NCBI RefSeq assembly: GCF_002005145.1
Contig: NZ_CP019698.1
Coordinates: forward strand, 2,542,001 to 2,606,000
Direction: 5' to 3'
Length of the DNA: 64,000 nt
Source: Desulforamulus ferrireducens
Lineage (GTDB): Bacteria > Bacillota > Desulfotomaculia > Desulfotomaculales > Desulfotomaculaceae
The notes beneath the pieces were generated by a model that was given only the letters and a program-made list of their open reading frames with translations, made no database searches and was not told the origin of the DNA. This document shows, piece after piece, positions 48,475 through 58,232 of the stretch; the first letter of the stretch is position 1; the number at the start of each line of letters is the position of its first letter. The translations under genes and the position numbers were made by a program.

Positions 48475-49203
48475 TTATATTTTTTCAAACTCTTCGGGAC
48501 CGACATTACAGACAGGACATACTTCCGGCGGCTGTTGGCCAGTATGGATATAGCCGCAGACCTTGCAACGCCATTGGGAAGCTTCCTGGGGAGGGGTGGC
48601 TGCAGGCTTATTTTTAATCTGATGATACAGGGCATAGGTCATAGGTTCGCCAGCACCCTTTGTCAGCGCACAAACAACCTCCCCGATAAATAGTGTGTGG
48701 GTTCCCAGATCCATGCTGCCCACCACTTTGCATTCCAGCGCAGCCAGACAGTCTTGCAGCAAAGGTGTAGCCGTAGTACCCAATTCATAATTTACGTCAG
48801 TAAACTTATCCACCTCTCTGCCCGAACGAAAGCCAAATTTTTTAACCAAATCCAAACCGTTGGTGTCCAGTATACTGACGGAAAATACCTGACTTGCTTG
48901 GATATATTCATGGGTAAGGTTGTTTTTGTTAATACCAATGGCCAGTCTCACGGGATCTGAGGTGATTTGGAAGACAGTGTTGGCACATTGGCCGTTAATT
49001 TTTTCACCCTGCCGCGAGGACACAATATATAAACCATAGCTAATATGACGCAGTGCCTTTTTTATAGCATCCTCACAATTTCCCGTCTTTTCCTCCACTA
49101 CCTTTTCAAAATGTGTTTTGTCCACACCACAAAGGGGGCAAGTTTCCGGTGGCTCCACTCCCTCATAAATATAACCACAGACAGTACAGCGCCATTTACT
49201 CAT
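48475..49203 (-). CDS. Flavin reductase-like protein flanked by two rubredoxin domains
   Basis: High-molecular-weight rubredoxins of anaerobes carry an FMN flavin-reductase domain and one rubredoxin domain and serve oxygen or NO reduction by flavodiiron proteins. This 242-residue protein has such a flavin domain (about 45-195, 'LRHISYGLYIVSSRQGEKIN', 'SVSILDTNGLDLVKKFGF') but a rubredoxin-type CxxC-CxxC domain at both ends: 'WRCTVCGYIYEGVEPPETCP' (1-30) and 'WRCKVCGYIHTGQQPPEVCP' (about 208-240). Both use the short rubrerythrin-like spacing. It stands alone in the opposite direction to rnhA. Confidence 0.88.
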   Translation of the reverse strand: MSKWRCTVCGYIYEGVEPPETCPLCGVDKTHFEKVVEEKTGNCEDAIKKALRHISYGLYIVSSRQGEKINGQCANTVFQITSDPVRLAIGINKNNLTHEYIQASQVFSVSILDTNGLDLVKKFGFRSGREVDKFTDVNYELGTTATPLLQDCLAALECKVVGSMDLGTHTLFIGEVVCALTKGAGEPMTYALYHQIKNKPAATPPQEASQWRCKVCGYIHTGQQPPEVCPVCNVGPEEFEKI

Positions 49204-49320
49204 GGTTAATCCTCCTTAAAAATAAAATAATTATATGCATACTATCATAAGAATATGTCCAATTAATAAAAAAAACTTACATTAATATTTTTACATAAAT
49301 GGGTTGTGCTCATTAAGAAT
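49204..49320 (-). other. Leader region of the rubredoxin-flavin gene
   Basis: About 120 AT-rich nucleotides upstream of the rubredoxin gene, before the repeats. GGAGG lies near the start codon. I see no clear -35/-10 pair. Confidence 0.3.
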
Positions 49321-49645
49321 GATGCTAACTGCCGTTAGCCATTAGCTTTTGAAAATTGGCCTTAGGCCCTAAGCCATAGGCCATAGGCCTTTTTTGACCT
49401 CCCTCTTTGAGGGAGGTGGCGGCTCAGCCGCCGGAGGGAGTTGGACCCGAAAGCAACTCCCCCAGTCGCTTCGAGACAGCCCCTCGCCGAGGGGCTTCTA
49501 AATCCCCTCTCCATGGGAAAGAGCTATGAGTACCAGGTTTAATCCAAAAGGCCGATGGCCGAGGGCTGACGGCCAAAGGCTAATGGCCTAAGGCCCAAAA
49601 GCTGGGAGGAAATAAAGAGTGTCGCAAAACAGTTATGCGACACTC
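49321..49645. repeat. Composite repeat: GGCC tracts flanking a two-hairpin element and a terminator
   Basis: From left: a GGCC tract (49330-49390, CTTAGGCCCTAAGCCATAGG and similar); an inverted copy of the two-hairpin repeat (49395-49442); a spacer with hairpin CCCCTCGCCGAGGGG (49480-49494); a second GGCC tract in the opposite sense (49548-49603) ending GGCCCAAAAGCTG; and GAGTGTCGCA/TGCGACACTC, a perfect 10-bp hairpin (49617-49645). No gene is present. The final hairpin terminates the minus-strand gene that stops at 49654. Confidence 0.65.
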
Positions 49646-49653
49646 CGGAGTTG

Positions 49654-50274
49654 CTAATGTTGCAGTGCTCTTTTCTTTCTCCATTTAACGAAGAAAACGA
49701 TGGGCAAAGCTATGACTAATATTAATATTAAAGTAGAAATGGTATTGGCCAGGGGATCTGCCGCCCAGTAGTCTCCTACACTGGGTGTATAGATACCATC
49801 CTGTGCCTCCTGGGATGATCCCTCTACCTTCTGCTCGGGGTTTTCCCCTGTTTGGGCCACCGCGGGCTGGCTATGACCAAAACTGCTCATCAGAAACATC
49901 CAAAACCAGAAGTTTCCTGAGAAGGGTGAAAAGGATGGCCGAAACCCTGCTAGATTGGAACGAGCTTGATTTGCTCCCACTCCGGCGGCAGTTGCCCCAC
50001 CCTGGGATACTTTGCTGGCAGGTAAGTTGGTATAGGGTATTTTATCCCCTGTGCCAGTGTTAGTTGTATTAGTTGTGTTAGATGGATTGGTTGTTGTGCC
50101 GCTAGCGGGCTGATCCGTTGTTTTACCAGCATTGCTTGCAGGATCGGTAGTGGTGGTTTTGGGTTTAGTAGAACCACCGGACTTAAATCCTCCGCCGCCC
50201 TTCTTCGCAAAGGCCGGACTGCTTACCAAAAATACCAGGCAAATAATTAGTATAATTGAAGTTAGTTTTTTCAC
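49654..50274 (-). CDS. Secreted/membrane protein with Thr-rich linker
   Basis: The 206-residue product has a signal peptide ('LTSIILIICLVFLVSSPAFA'), a Gly/Lys patch, a long Thr/Asn/Ser/Pro-rich linker (about 35-95), a hydrophobic Phe/Trp/Met-rich segment ('NFWFWMFLMSSFGHSQPAVA') and a C-terminal membrane helix ('LANTISTLILILVIALPIVF') before a basic end. It resembles surface-anchored hypothetical proteins of Firmicutes. Function unknown. Confidence 0.65.
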   Translation of the reverse strand: MKKLTSIILIICLVFLVSSPAFAKKGGGGFKSGGSTKPKTTTTDPASNAGKTTDQPASGTTTNPSNTTNTTNTGTGDKIPYTNLPASKVSQGGATAAGVGANQARSNLAGFRPSFSPFSGNFWFWMFLMSSFGHSQPAVAQTGENPEQKVEGSSQEAQDGIYTPSVGDYWAADPLANTISTLILILVIALPIVFFVKWRKKRALQH

Positions 50275-50397
50275 TAGATCACCTCTAGTAAATCATACCA
50301 TGACTTTCAAGCACTGCCAACATCATGGTATAATTATTTTTACCCTATGGAAAATAGTACCATTGGGTCTTGTAATATACAGAAATGGGGAACTAAC

Positions 50398-50865
50398 ATG
50401 AATAGCTTAAAAGAAGTAACCATTTATACAGACGGTGCCTGTTCCGGGAATCCTGGCCCCGGTGGTTATGGTGTAGTAATGCTTTACAAAGACCAACGCA
50501 AGGAGCTTTCAGCAGGATTTAATAATACCACCAACAATCGCATGGAACTGCTAGCTGCCATTGTGGGACTGGAAAATCTCAAAGAACCCTGTAAGGTTAC
50601 CCTCTACACAGACTCTCAATATTTAGTAAATGCGGTGGAAAAGGGCTGGGCCAAAAAATGGCGGGCTAACGGTTGGATGCGTAACAAAAAGGAACCGGCC
50701 CTCAACGCTGACCTCTGGGAAAGAATTTTACAACAGTTGGACCGACATCAGGTAAAATTCATCTGGGTCAAGGGCCATGCAGGTAATCCAGAAAATGAGC
50801 GCTGCGACCGTTTGGCAGTGGAGGCTGCAAAACAACCGAATTTACCGGATGATGTGAGAAGTTGA
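50398..50865 (+). CDS. rnhA: Ribonuclease HI
   Basis: RNase HI cuts RNA in RNA-DNA hybrids. The 155-residue product has the four acidic catalytic residues: Asp in '[18 protein letters not shown]', Glu in '[12 protein letters not shown]', Asp in '[16 protein letters not shown]', and Asp in '[13 protein letters not shown]', plus '[11 protein letters not shown]'. ATG 50398 follows GGGGA; the frame runs to 50347 without support. Confidence 0.95.
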   Translation: MNSLKEVTIYTDGACSGNPGPGGYGVVMLYKDQRKELSAGFNNTTNNRMELLAAIVGLENLKEPCKVTLYTDSQYLVNAVEKGWAKKWRANGWMRNKKEPALNADLWERILQQLDRHQVKFIWVKGHAGNPENERCDRLAVEAAKQPNLPDDVRS

Positions 50866-50944
50866 CCGACTATCCCAAAGGATTGCTGATTCTTGCTGGA
50901 TTAGGCATACTATATGACAAATTAATTGATGGGAGGCATTGGCT

Positions 50945-52732
50945 TTGAACAGTAACATCAAGCACAGAGATGAAATAGAAGAACAATACAAATGGAACCT
51001 TACTACCATGTACCAAAGCCCCGAGGAAGTGGAGAAGGATTTAGCTCTGGTTAAGGAGCTATTGGCAAAGTTTATGGGCTATCAGGGGAAACTGGGGGAT
51101 CAAGATACTCTCTTAGAGGCCTTATTGTTACAGGATCAAATGGAGCAGCTGGTGGAAAAAAGCTACACCTATGCTCATATGAAGTTGGATGAAGACAATG
51201 CCAACACAATGTCCCTCGCCCTCTTTGATCGGGTTAGGAGTCTTTATGTGCATTACACCGAAAGCACCAGTTTCTTTATGCCAGAATTGATGAAACTGGA
51301 TTTTGCCACCTTGCAGAGTTATGCCGCAGATGAACGATTTAAGGATTACCGCCACTTCATTCAGGAAATTGGCCGGAATAAAGAACATGTCCTTTCGGAT
51401 GTAGAGGAGAAAATTCTCTCCTCCTTTGGCGAACTGGCCGGTGCACCTAAGAGTATTTTTCAAACCCTCAATAATGCAGATTTAAAATTTGGCGAGGTAC
51501 TGAGCGAGGACGGTTCCCCGGTGGAACTCACCCATGGGCGCTACCAAAGTCTGATCCAAAGTACTAACCGTGAGGTTCGTAAGTCTGCCTATAACGAGCT
51601 GTACCGTGTATATAAGTCCTTTAAAAATACCATTGCCCAAACCTATATTAATTCCGTAAAAAAGGATTGTCTTTTTGCCCGCTTGAGAAAGTTTAACAGT
51701 GCTCTGGAAGCCAGCACACACGCAGACAATGTTGACGTAGCGGTGTACAACAATTTAATAGACACTGTGCATAAAAACATTGGGCTGTTGCATCAATATA
51801 TAGATTTCCGCAAGCAGGTTATGGGATTACCGGAAATTTATATGTATGATTTATATGTACCCTTGGTGACAGAATTAAAGAAGACCTACCCCTATGAAGA
51901 GGCTGTTAAGCTTGTCTTGCAGGGCTTAGAAAAACTGGGGGATAAGTACGTCAGCGATTTACGGCATGGTTTAGAAAACGGTTGGGTGGATATCTATGAA
52001 AACAAGGGTAAAACCTCCGGAGCCTATTCCACCGGGGCCTATGGCTACCATCCCTACATTTTATTAAACTACAACGACACTTTAAATGATGTGTTCACCC
52101 TGGCCCATGAAGCCGGTCACGCCATGCACACCTTTTATTCGCACCAAAACCAACCCTACCGTAATGCCAGCTATACTATTTTTGTGGCCGAGGTGGCATC
52201 CACCCTGAATGAAAGTCTGTTAATGCATTACCTACTGAATAAAACCAACGATGCCAAAGAAAAATTATACCTGCTCAATTACAACCTGGAACAAGTTCGC
52301 ACCACCGTCTTCCGCCAAACCATGTTCGCGGAATTTGAAAAAATTGTTCACGAAAAGGTGGAACAGGGAGTCAGCCTAACACCGGATGCCCTTTGTGAAA
52401 TCTACTACGACCTAAACAAATTCTACTACCAGGGCGTGCAAATGGATGATGAAATTGCCCTGGAATGGACCCGCATTCCCCATTTTTACAACGCCTTCTA
52501 TGTCTATAAATATGCCACCGGTATGAGCGCAGCGGTGGCCCTGGCAAACGGCATTTTGCAAGGCGGCCAAACTGAGCTGAATAAATACCTGGAATTCCTG
52601 GCCAGTGGTGGTAAGGATTATCCCATCAACCTCCTGAAACAGGCAGGCGTGGATATGGCAACCCCGCAGCCGGTAGAGGCTTGCTTGCATTCCTTCCAGG
52701 AAAATTTGCAGGCGGCGGCAAAGCTGGTGTAG
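50945..52732 (+). CDS. pepF: Oligoendopeptidase F (PepF, M3B family)
   Basis: PepF is a zinc metallopeptidase that cuts short peptides in the cytoplasm. The 595-residue product has the HExxH motif in 'FTLAHEAGHAMHTFYS' (about residue 385) and 'EVASTLNESLLMHYLL' with the third zinc ligand Glu, plus the M3 C-terminal helices ending 'LHSFQENLQAAAKLV'. Length is normal. TTG 50945 follows GGGAGG by 8 nt; TTG 50939 lies too close to it. Confidence 0.94.
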   Translation: MNSNIKHRDEIEEQYKWNLTTMYQSPEEVEKDLALVKELLAKFMGYQGKLGDQDTLLEALLLQDQMEQLVEKSYTYAHMKLDEDNANTMSLALFDRVRSLYVHYTESTSFFMPELMKLDFATLQSYAADERFKDYRHFIQEIGRNKEHVLSDVEEKILSSFGELAGAPKSIFQTLNNADLKFGEVLSEDGSPVELTHGRYQSLIQSTNREVRKSAYNELYRVYKSFKNTIAQTYINSVKKDCLFARLRKFNSALEASTHADNVDVAVYNNLIDTVHKNIGLLHQYIDFRKQVMGLPEIYMYDLYVPLVTELKKTYPYEEAVKLVLQGLEKLGDKYVSDLRHGLENGWVDIYENKGKTSGAYSTGAYGYHPYILLNYNDTLNDVFTLAHEAGHAMHTFYSHQNQPYRNASYTIFVAEVASTLNESLLMHYLLNKTNDAKEKLYLLNYNLEQVRTTVFRQTMFAEFEKIVHEKVEQGVSLTPDALCEIYYDLNKFYYQGVQMDDEIALEWTRIPHFYNAFYVYKYATGMSAAVALANGILQGGQTELNKYLEFLASGGKDYPINLLKQAGVDMATPQPVEACLHSFQENLQAAAKLV

Positions 52733-52755
52733 AGTACAGCAGAGAGGGAGTTGCT

Positions 52756-53466
52756 CTAGTCCAAATCCAAAAACAATAACCGTCCACAGTGATTACAGTA
52801 AACCGGTTCCTCCTGGTATTTCAATTGCTTCAGCTTTTCAAAAGAAATCCCCAGGTGGCAACCAGAGCAGATGTCTTTGGCCACCCGCCCCAGGGGATTA
52901 CGATGCCTTTTCTTCAACTGCCGGTAGAGTTTTAAATCTTCTTCCCCAATTGCCTCACATAATTCCGTCATCTCACGGGCCAAAGCTGTGGCCCGTGCTT
53001 TTATTTCTTCCCTTTGCCGCAGATAGGTTTGGTGCAAAGCTTTGTATTGAGCTGTGCATTCCTCTAACCTTTGCTTTTTCTCTGCCCACAGTGCCCTAAT
53101 ATCATCCCGCTGCTGCATTAGGGCCAGTTCTTCATCCTCAGCTTGCGAGAGTTCTTGGTTCACTTGGGCCAACCTTTGTTGGTAGCTCTCAATTTCTTTA
53201 CCCTGCAGTGACCCACCGTAAATTTTTTCATTTAGTTGGCTCTGCTTGGCCCTAAGGTTTGTCCCTGCCAGTTCTAGCCTATTAACCTCTTCTTTTGCTT
53301 TTTGGTAGCGGTCTTTTAATTCCTTAAGTTGACCCTGCAAAGCTTCAATTTCTGCTTTCAGAGCTTTCAGTCGGTTTACCAGCTCAGGGTCAACTTTTTG
53401 CTGTTGTTGTTTTTCCTGTTGTTCTTCCAACTGTTGTAAAGCCCAGAGTTTGCGGAATTTTAGCAT
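52756..53466 (-). CDS. Coiled-coil protein with C4 zinc ribbon
   Basis: The 236-residue product has a long helical coiled coil (about 1-190: 'ELVNRLKALKAEIEALQGQL', 'KELKDRYQKAKEEVNRLELA') and a C-terminal zinc ribbon with 'ICSGCHLGI' and 'YCNHCGRLLFLD' (CxxC pairs). This is the DUF164/CdsZ layout that sits next to nif3 in many bacteria and may act in stress or DNA-related signalling. It follows nif3 by 50 nt on the same strand. Confidence 0.85.
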   Translation of the reverse strand: MLKFRKLWALQQLEEQQEKQQQQKVDPELVNRLKALKAEIEALQGQLKELKDRYQKAKEEVNRLELAGTNLRAKQSQLNEKIYGGSLQGKEIESYQQRLAQVNQELSQAEDEELALMQQRDDIRALWAEKKQRLEECTAQYKALHQTYLRQREEIKARATALAREMTELCEAIGEEDLKLYRQLKKRHRNPLGRVAKDICSGCHLGISFEKLKQLKYQEEPVYCNHCGRLLFLDLD

Positions 53467-53516
53467 ATGATCACTCCTCCTAAAAATAAAAGGAAAGGAG
53501 AAAAATATCCCCTTTC

Positions 53517-54635
53517 CTAAATGTACATAAACAAATCTGATTGACGTTTGGTAAGCATAAATTCAACAGCCAAACCTTTGGCCTGACAGGCTTGTGCCAG
53601 TTGGTTTTGTAAATGGGGCAGAATAAGGTGCTCGGTGGCAAAATGACCGGCATCAATAAAGTTCATACCCGCTGCCAGCATATCCTGCGCGGTATGATAT
53701 TTGATATCGCCGGTAATCAGCACTTCGGCACCCTTGGCAGCAGCAACCGGCCAGAGTTCAGAACCTGAACCACCACAAACAGCTACCCGACGGACATCCT
53801 TCCACATACCGCCGCCAACCTTAACCGTAGCCAGACCAAGGGCTTCTTTGACCTGAATAATCAGATCGGCAAAGCTCATGGTTTCTCTTAGTTGACCAAT
53901 TCTACCTAAACCCAGGGTAGTGTTCCGATTTTCCAGGGGATAAAGGTCATAGGCAACCTCCTCATAGGGATGGGCCTCCAACATAGCCTGCAAGACAGCT
54001 TTTAGTTTATGGGCCGGCACAATGGTCTCCAGTTTAATTTCCTCCAGCCGTTCTAATTGGCCCAACTCTCCCTTAAAGGGATTGGTACCCTCCAGCGGGC
54101 GGAAACTGCCGCTGCCTGAACTTTGAAAGGTGCAATCACTATAATTGCCAATCCAACCTGCGCCCGCCTGGCAGACAGCCTGGCGAACCGGCTCACAATG
54201 TTCCACCGGCACAAAGACAGCCAATTTAAGGTATTTTTCCCCTTTGGCCGGATGCATTATTTCTAATTTTTGCAGACCTAACCGTTGGGCTAATATCGTG
54301 TTCACACCATCTACAGCACTGTCTAAATTGGTATGGGCAGCATAAACCCCGATATCATGCTTGATTAGCTCAGCAATGAGAGCACCTTTGGGTTCATCCA
54401 AACGAATATTTTTGATGCCCTTCATTAGCAGGGGGTGATGACAGATAATTAAGTTGGCGTTTTTTTCCTGGGCCTCCCGCACAACCACCGCATCTACATC
54501 CAGAGCTAACAGGACTTTATTTACCTCCGCCCCTGGGTTGCCAATCTGCCAACCACTGTTATCCCATTCCTCTGCCAACCAGCGGGGTGCCAATTCCTCT
54601 ACCAGGTTGGTAATCTCTTGTGCAGTTACTGACAA
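53517..54635 (-). CDS. Nif3-like protein (DUF34) with PII-like insert
   Basis: Nif3 proteins are conserved metal-binding hexamers of unclear function, possibly GTP cyclohydrolase I-like. The 372-residue product has metal-binding 'ANLIICHHPLLMKGIKNIRL' (His pair), 'IGVYAAHTNLDSAVDGVNTI' and a C-terminal 'AAKGAEVLITGDIKYHTAQD' with further ligands. The middle (about 125-225) is the PII-like insert of the longer bacterial forms. TTG 54635 follows GGGGAG by 8 nt. Confidence 0.9.
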   Translation of the reverse strand: MSVTAQEITNLVEELAPRWLAEEWDNSGWQIGNPGAEVNKVLLALDVDAVVVREAQEKNANLIICHHPLLMKGIKNIRLDEPKGALIAELIKHDIGVYAAHTNLDSAVDGVNTILAQRLGLQKLEIMHPAKGEKYLKLAVFVPVEHCEPVRQAVCQAGAGWIGNYSDCTFQSSGSGSFRPLEGTNPFKGELGQLERLEEIKLETIVPAHKLKAVLQAMLEAHPYEEVAYDLYPLENRNTTLGLGRIGQLRETMSFADLIIQVKEALGLATVKVGGGMWKDVRRVAVCGGSGSELWPVAAAKGAEVLITGDIKYHTAQDMLAAGMNFIDAGHFATEHLILPHLQNQLAQACQAKGLAVEFMLTKRQSDLFMYI

Positions 54636-54672
54636 CCGTACTTCTCCCCTTTCCACCAAATATGTGGGTTAT

Positions 54673-55365
54673 TTAATAAGCCTTGATAAATGCCTCCAAA
54701 TTACTTAGCTTTTCTTTAATCTGGGTTGCCTTTTGTTGGGCGGCAGATTGGTTGCTCTTGTTCAGGCCAGCTAATACCCTTTGGTATTTTTGTTGTAAAC
54801 GGAGCAAAAGTTCCGGCAGTAAAGGGTGTTTTTTCTCCCATAGCCGTGGACCTATTTCCAGCAGCAAGGGTTCAGCGATTTCTTCCTGACCTCTTTCCGC
54901 CACAATAATCAAATAGAGTCGGTTATCCTCTAATAAAAGTTCCTCATCCAACAGTCGCCAGCCCTGGGTCACCAGAAACTGACGCAAATCATCTTCATCG
55001 GCCATGGGTTGGAGAATTAGCCGACGAGCCTGGCCAGCCACCAGTGGTGCCGCCTGTAGGATATCACGGATGGTTCCCCCGCCCATACCGGCAATGATGA
55101 TGGTATCCACCTCACCGGGTTTTAGTACCTGTAAACCGTTGCCCAAACGTAAATCCACCCGGTCGGCCACCTGGTACTGTATGACGTTGTTCCGGGCTGC
55201 TGCCAGGGGGCCGGCATTAATGTCCGCCGCCACAGCCCTGGGGCTAATACCTTGCAGCACCAGGTAAACCGGCAGGTAGCCATGATCAGTGCCAATATCT
55301 GCAATTATGCTGCCTGGCAAGACATAGTCAGCAAGAACTTTTAAGCGTTTACTGATGTTTAGCAT
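54673..55365 (-). CDS. trmK: TrmK, tRNA adenine-22 N1-methyltransferase
   Basis: TrmK methylates A22 of tRNA in Gram-positives. The 230-residue product has the SAM-binding 'SIIADIGTDHGYLPVYLVLQ' (about 22-41), 'AVAADINAGPLAAARNNV', 'DTIIIAGMGGGTIRDIL' and a C-terminal helical coiled coil. ATG 55365 follows GAGG by 6 nt. It is co-directional with nif3 and the zinc ribbon gene, the usual cluster. Confidence 0.92.
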   Translation of the reverse strand: MLNISKRLKVLADYVLPGSIIADIGTDHGYLPVYLVLQGISPRAVAADINAGPLAAARNNVIQYQVADRVDLRLGNGLQVLKPGEVDTIIIAGMGGGTIRDILQAAPLVAGQARRLILQPMADEDDLRQFLVTQGWRLLDEELLLEDNRLYLIIVAERGQEEIAEPLLLEIGPRLWEKKHPLLPELLLRLQQKYQRVLAGLNKSNQSAAQQKATQIKEKLSNLEAFIKAY

Positions 55366-55490
55366 AGTTAACCTCATAAATATATAGTTCGCCTTAGGAA
55401 AAGAAAAATCCTTTTCTGCCAGTGCTTTCCACAATTTATTCTCTATTATGTACCAAACTAGCTACCCTCAGCCCAAGCAATAAGAAAAAA

Positions 55491-55510
55491 CCCCGGGATT
55501 TCTCCCGGAG
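55491..55510 (-). terminator. Terminator of the chemoreceptor gene
   Basis: CCCCGGGA (55491-55498) and TCCCGGAG (55503-55510) pair around TTTC. On the minus strand it is followed by GTTTTTTCTT. The chemoreceptor stops at 55535. Confidence 0.85.
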
Positions 55511-55534
55511 TTACAAATTAAAAGCAGGCCTATG

Positions 55535-57412
55535 TTAATTTTTAAATTTACTAATTTGTTCTTTAAGCTCCTCGGCCAGTTGATCCAGCAGGTTGGCTGA
55601 GGCCGCCACCTGTTCCACAGCTGCGGCTTGTTCTTGAATGGCTGCAGCAATTTCTGAACTAGCTGCTGTGGCCTGAGTTCCGGCATTTGCCACCTCTGCT
55701 GAATGACGTACTAATCCCGCCACCAGTCCTTGGATGCTGTTAAATTTCTCACCGGTCTCTTCGATAAGTTGATGTCCTATTTTAACCTGCTGTAGGCCTT
55801 TATCCATGTTTTGCGTTAAGTCCTGGGCTTGCTGGATAATGCCTTCAATAATTTTCCTAACGTCCTTGGCTGCTTGGTTTGATTCGTCTGCCAGTTTTCT
55901 CACTTCCTGGGCTACCACCGAAAAGCCCCGGCCGTGTTCGCCTGCCCTGGCAGCCTCAATGGCCGCATTAAGGGCTAACAGATTAGTCTGTTCGGCAATA
56001 TCACCGATGAGCCGGACAAACTGATTAATATCCTGAATTTTTTGCCCCAATCTGTTGGTTTCTGAGGCCAGCTCCTCCACAATCTGGTGCAAAGTGGCCA
56101 TGCGATCCACAGTTTGCCTGACCACCTCACTACCCTCGGTGGCAGCAAGATTAACCTGCTGGGAATCCCTGGCAGCATTTTCTGCCAAGCTACCCAATTC
56201 CCGCATGGAAAGAGCCATTTTTTCTACCCGTGTGGAGGCATTCTGGGCTGAGCTACTGGTTTCATCCGCCGAACTACTAAGGGCTTTGCTGGAATCAATA
56301 AGCTGACCAGACACTCGCACAGTTTGTCCAATTAACTGTCTAAAGTTTTGTTGCATAGTACTAAAGCTACGCCCCAAGGCAGCTATCTCATCTTCTCCCT
56401 GGACGGTAAACTCTCTGGAAAGATCCCCTTCAGCCACAGACGCCATATGTTCCGAGAGTAAATTGATGGGGCTTAAAATTTTATTAATTACCCAGTACAT
56501 CACCATGCCCATTACCAGCAGGGTTATCAGTAGGTGAATGGCACTGTCTCTTAATAAATTATTGAGCTCGCTAATAATGTTTGAACGATCCAGATTAACT
56601 TTTACATAACTGATGGGTTCTCCCTTAAAATCAAAAACAGGAATGATAATTACCGCTGCCTTTTGTTGGTTCAGATTGACATAGTGATAACCTGGCTTGG
56701 ACATGGCCTTGTTAACTTCAGCGTCAGCAATGGCCAAACTATCTGTTTCTGCGGTGCCAACCAGGGGTTTGCTTAAATCAACCTTTTGCCAGGCTACCCC
56801 CGAACTGGCATAGGGATACATAAAAATTTCTCCCCCACACTGTTCCTTCCACCTTTTTAACAAGGCCGGACTAAATCCCATGCCAAATTCCGCGCTACCC
56901 ACATGCTGTCCTTGATATGTTACCGGTGTCACCACCCGAAAACCATAGCCACCCTTCCCCTCTTCCAGACCGGCTACCAGTTTTCTTTCTTTGTTGCTTT
57001 GTACCACGGTAGCCCGGAAGGAAGATAAATCATCGCCATATTTTTCAGGTTGGTGCAAGCGCAGAAATGAAATGGCAGGCGGTAAGTGAAACTGAAACTG
57101 TTCAATACCCTCCTTTTTCACCTGTTCAAAAACCGGTGCAGTAAGCCGCAAAAGTTCTTCTCGATTTCTTTCAGCAAAGGCTTGCTGTACCTCGGGGATG
57201 GCAATAACACTGTAAAGCCCCATGGTAGTGGAGGTAAAAACAGCTTCTAAATCGTTCCTGACAATTGATTCGATGTTATGGTAACCCACTTGTTCCTGGT
57301 CTAAGATTGCATTTCTCATTTGTTGGTAACCCAGTGCCACTGACATCATGAGGGACACTGTTACTAAAATCACTAGCGGAACCAAAAGTTTAGCTTTACA
57401 GCTTTTTACCAC
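55535..57412 (-). CDS. Methyl-accepting chemotaxis protein, sCache-type
   Basis: The 625-residue receptor has an N-terminal membrane helix (about 8-28), a large extracytoplasmic Cache-like sensor (about 35-270; '[20 protein letters not shown]'), a second helix ('[20 protein letters not shown]', about 278-300), a HAMP domain and a cytoplasmic signalling domain with the hairpin tip '[20 protein letters not shown]' and '[20 protein letters not shown]'. Ligand unknown. Start GTG 57412. It is separate from the che operon but will use its CheA/CheW. Confidence 0.93.
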   Translation of the reverse strand: MVKSCKAKLLVPLVILVTVSLMMSVALGYQQMRNAILDQEQVGYHNIESIVRNDLEAVFTSTTMGLYSVIAIPEVQQAFAERNREELLRLTAPVFEQVKKEGIEQFQFHLPPAISFLRLHQPEKYGDDLSSFRATVVQSNKERKLVAGLEEGKGGYGFRVVTPVTYQGQHVGSAEFGMGFSPALLKRWKEQCGGEIFMYPYASSGVAWQKVDLSKPLVGTAETDSLAIADAEVNKAMSKPGYHYVNLNQQKAAVIIIPVFDFKGEPISYVKVNLDRSNIISELNNLLRDSAIHLLITLLVMGMVMYWVINKILSPINLLSEHMASVAEGDLSREFTVQGEDEIAALGRSFSTMQQNFRQLIGQTVRVSGQLIDSSKALSSSADETSSSAQNASTRVEKMALSMRELGSLAENAARDSQQVNLAATEGSEVVRQTVDRMATLHQIVEELASETNRLGQKIQDINQFVRLIGDIAEQTNLLALNAAIEAARAGEHGRGFSVVAQEVRKLADESNQAAKDVRKIIEGIIQQAQDLTQNMDKGLQQVKIGHQLIEETGEKFNSIQGLVAGLVRHSAEVANAGTQATAASSEIAAAIQEQAAAVEQVAASANLLDQLAEELKEQISKFKN

Positions 57413-57535
57413 CCCACCCTACATCCTTTCAAATTAGATTATTTTGCTTTTATAGTAAATAAATTACCATTACCTTTGTTAAGTCAATGTCTTGTAGAAT
57501 GCAAAATTTATGTCAATTTGACGACTTAATATCAA

Positions 57536-57571
57536 AAGCCTCCGTCAAAGGCTAAAGCTTGACAGAGGCTT
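57536..57571 (-). terminator. Terminator of the 91-residue gene
   Basis: AAGCCTCCGTCAA (57536-57548) pairs with TTGACAGAGGCTT (57559-57571), one G-T wobble on the minus strand, followed by TTGATAT. It lies 8 nt after the stop at 57579. Confidence 0.75.
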
Positions 57572-57578
57572 GTTAAAT

Positions 57579-57854
57579 TTAACTAACAACTTCTACTTTT
57601 GCTCCCGCTTTCCTTAGGGAATCCATCAGCCCACCGAAGTTATTATCAAGACCACCTAAAAGAGGGATTCTTACAATTAGGCAAATACCACTGGGAGAAG
57701 CAATCTCAACTAAACCTAAATTAATAGCAGCACCGGCAGGAATAAAGACGCGAATTAATGTACCAGGTAGCTGTGGGCAGGCTGACCCTTTCTGTGGAGC
57801 AAAACCACCACATTTTCTCTCTTTTTCTTCAGTAAATTGACCTTCGTAGAACAT
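57579..57854 (-). CDS. Unrecognised 91-residue cysteine-containing protein
   Basis: I do not recognise this protein. It begins 'MFYEGQFTEEKERKCGGFAP' and continues 'QKGSACPQLPGTLIRVFIPA', with three Cys (one more in 'GICLIVRIPLL') and a Gly-rich end. It looks like a small compact beta protein. AAGGAGG lies before the ATG, and a terminator follows, so it is likely a real single gene. Confidence 0.6.
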   Translation of the reverse strand: MFYEGQFTEEKERKCGGFAPQKGSACPQLPGTLIRVFIPAGAAINLGLVEIASPSGICLIVRIPLLGGLDNNFGGLMDSLRKAGAKVEVVS

Positions 57855-57997
57855 GTTATTACCTCCTTTTTATTTGGTAATACATGTTACGCCAACATCC
57901 GGAAAGATGTTACATTATATGGTAATTTTTTAAAATATATCCTACCTTGGCAGAATCTGATATGGTTAAAAGGCGTTGCAGTATAAGGTGATGATGC

Positions 57998-58059
57998 GTA
58001 TGGCCGAGGGCTGACGGCCCAAAATGAAAAATGCCGCATTACCTTAGTTATGCGGCACT
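57998..58059. repeat. GGCC-rich repeat with terminator, copy 3 (tRNA operon end)
   Basis: ATGGCCGAGGGCTGACGGCC followed by CAAAA and a TGCCGCAT/ATGCGGCA hairpin (58032-58057). On the minus strand the hairpin is followed by TTTTTCATTTT, so it terminates the four-tRNA transcript. It matches the layout of copies at 41020 and 49548. Confidence 0.65.
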
Positions 58060-58068
58060 TCCTTAAAT

Positions 58069-58144
<76 letters not shown>

Positions 58145-58232
58145 AAGAATTTGGTGACCCCTATGGGGAGGGGCTTTGAACAGTGTTACCAAATATCTAG
58201 TCTATAAAATTTTACAAATTATAGATTAATTA

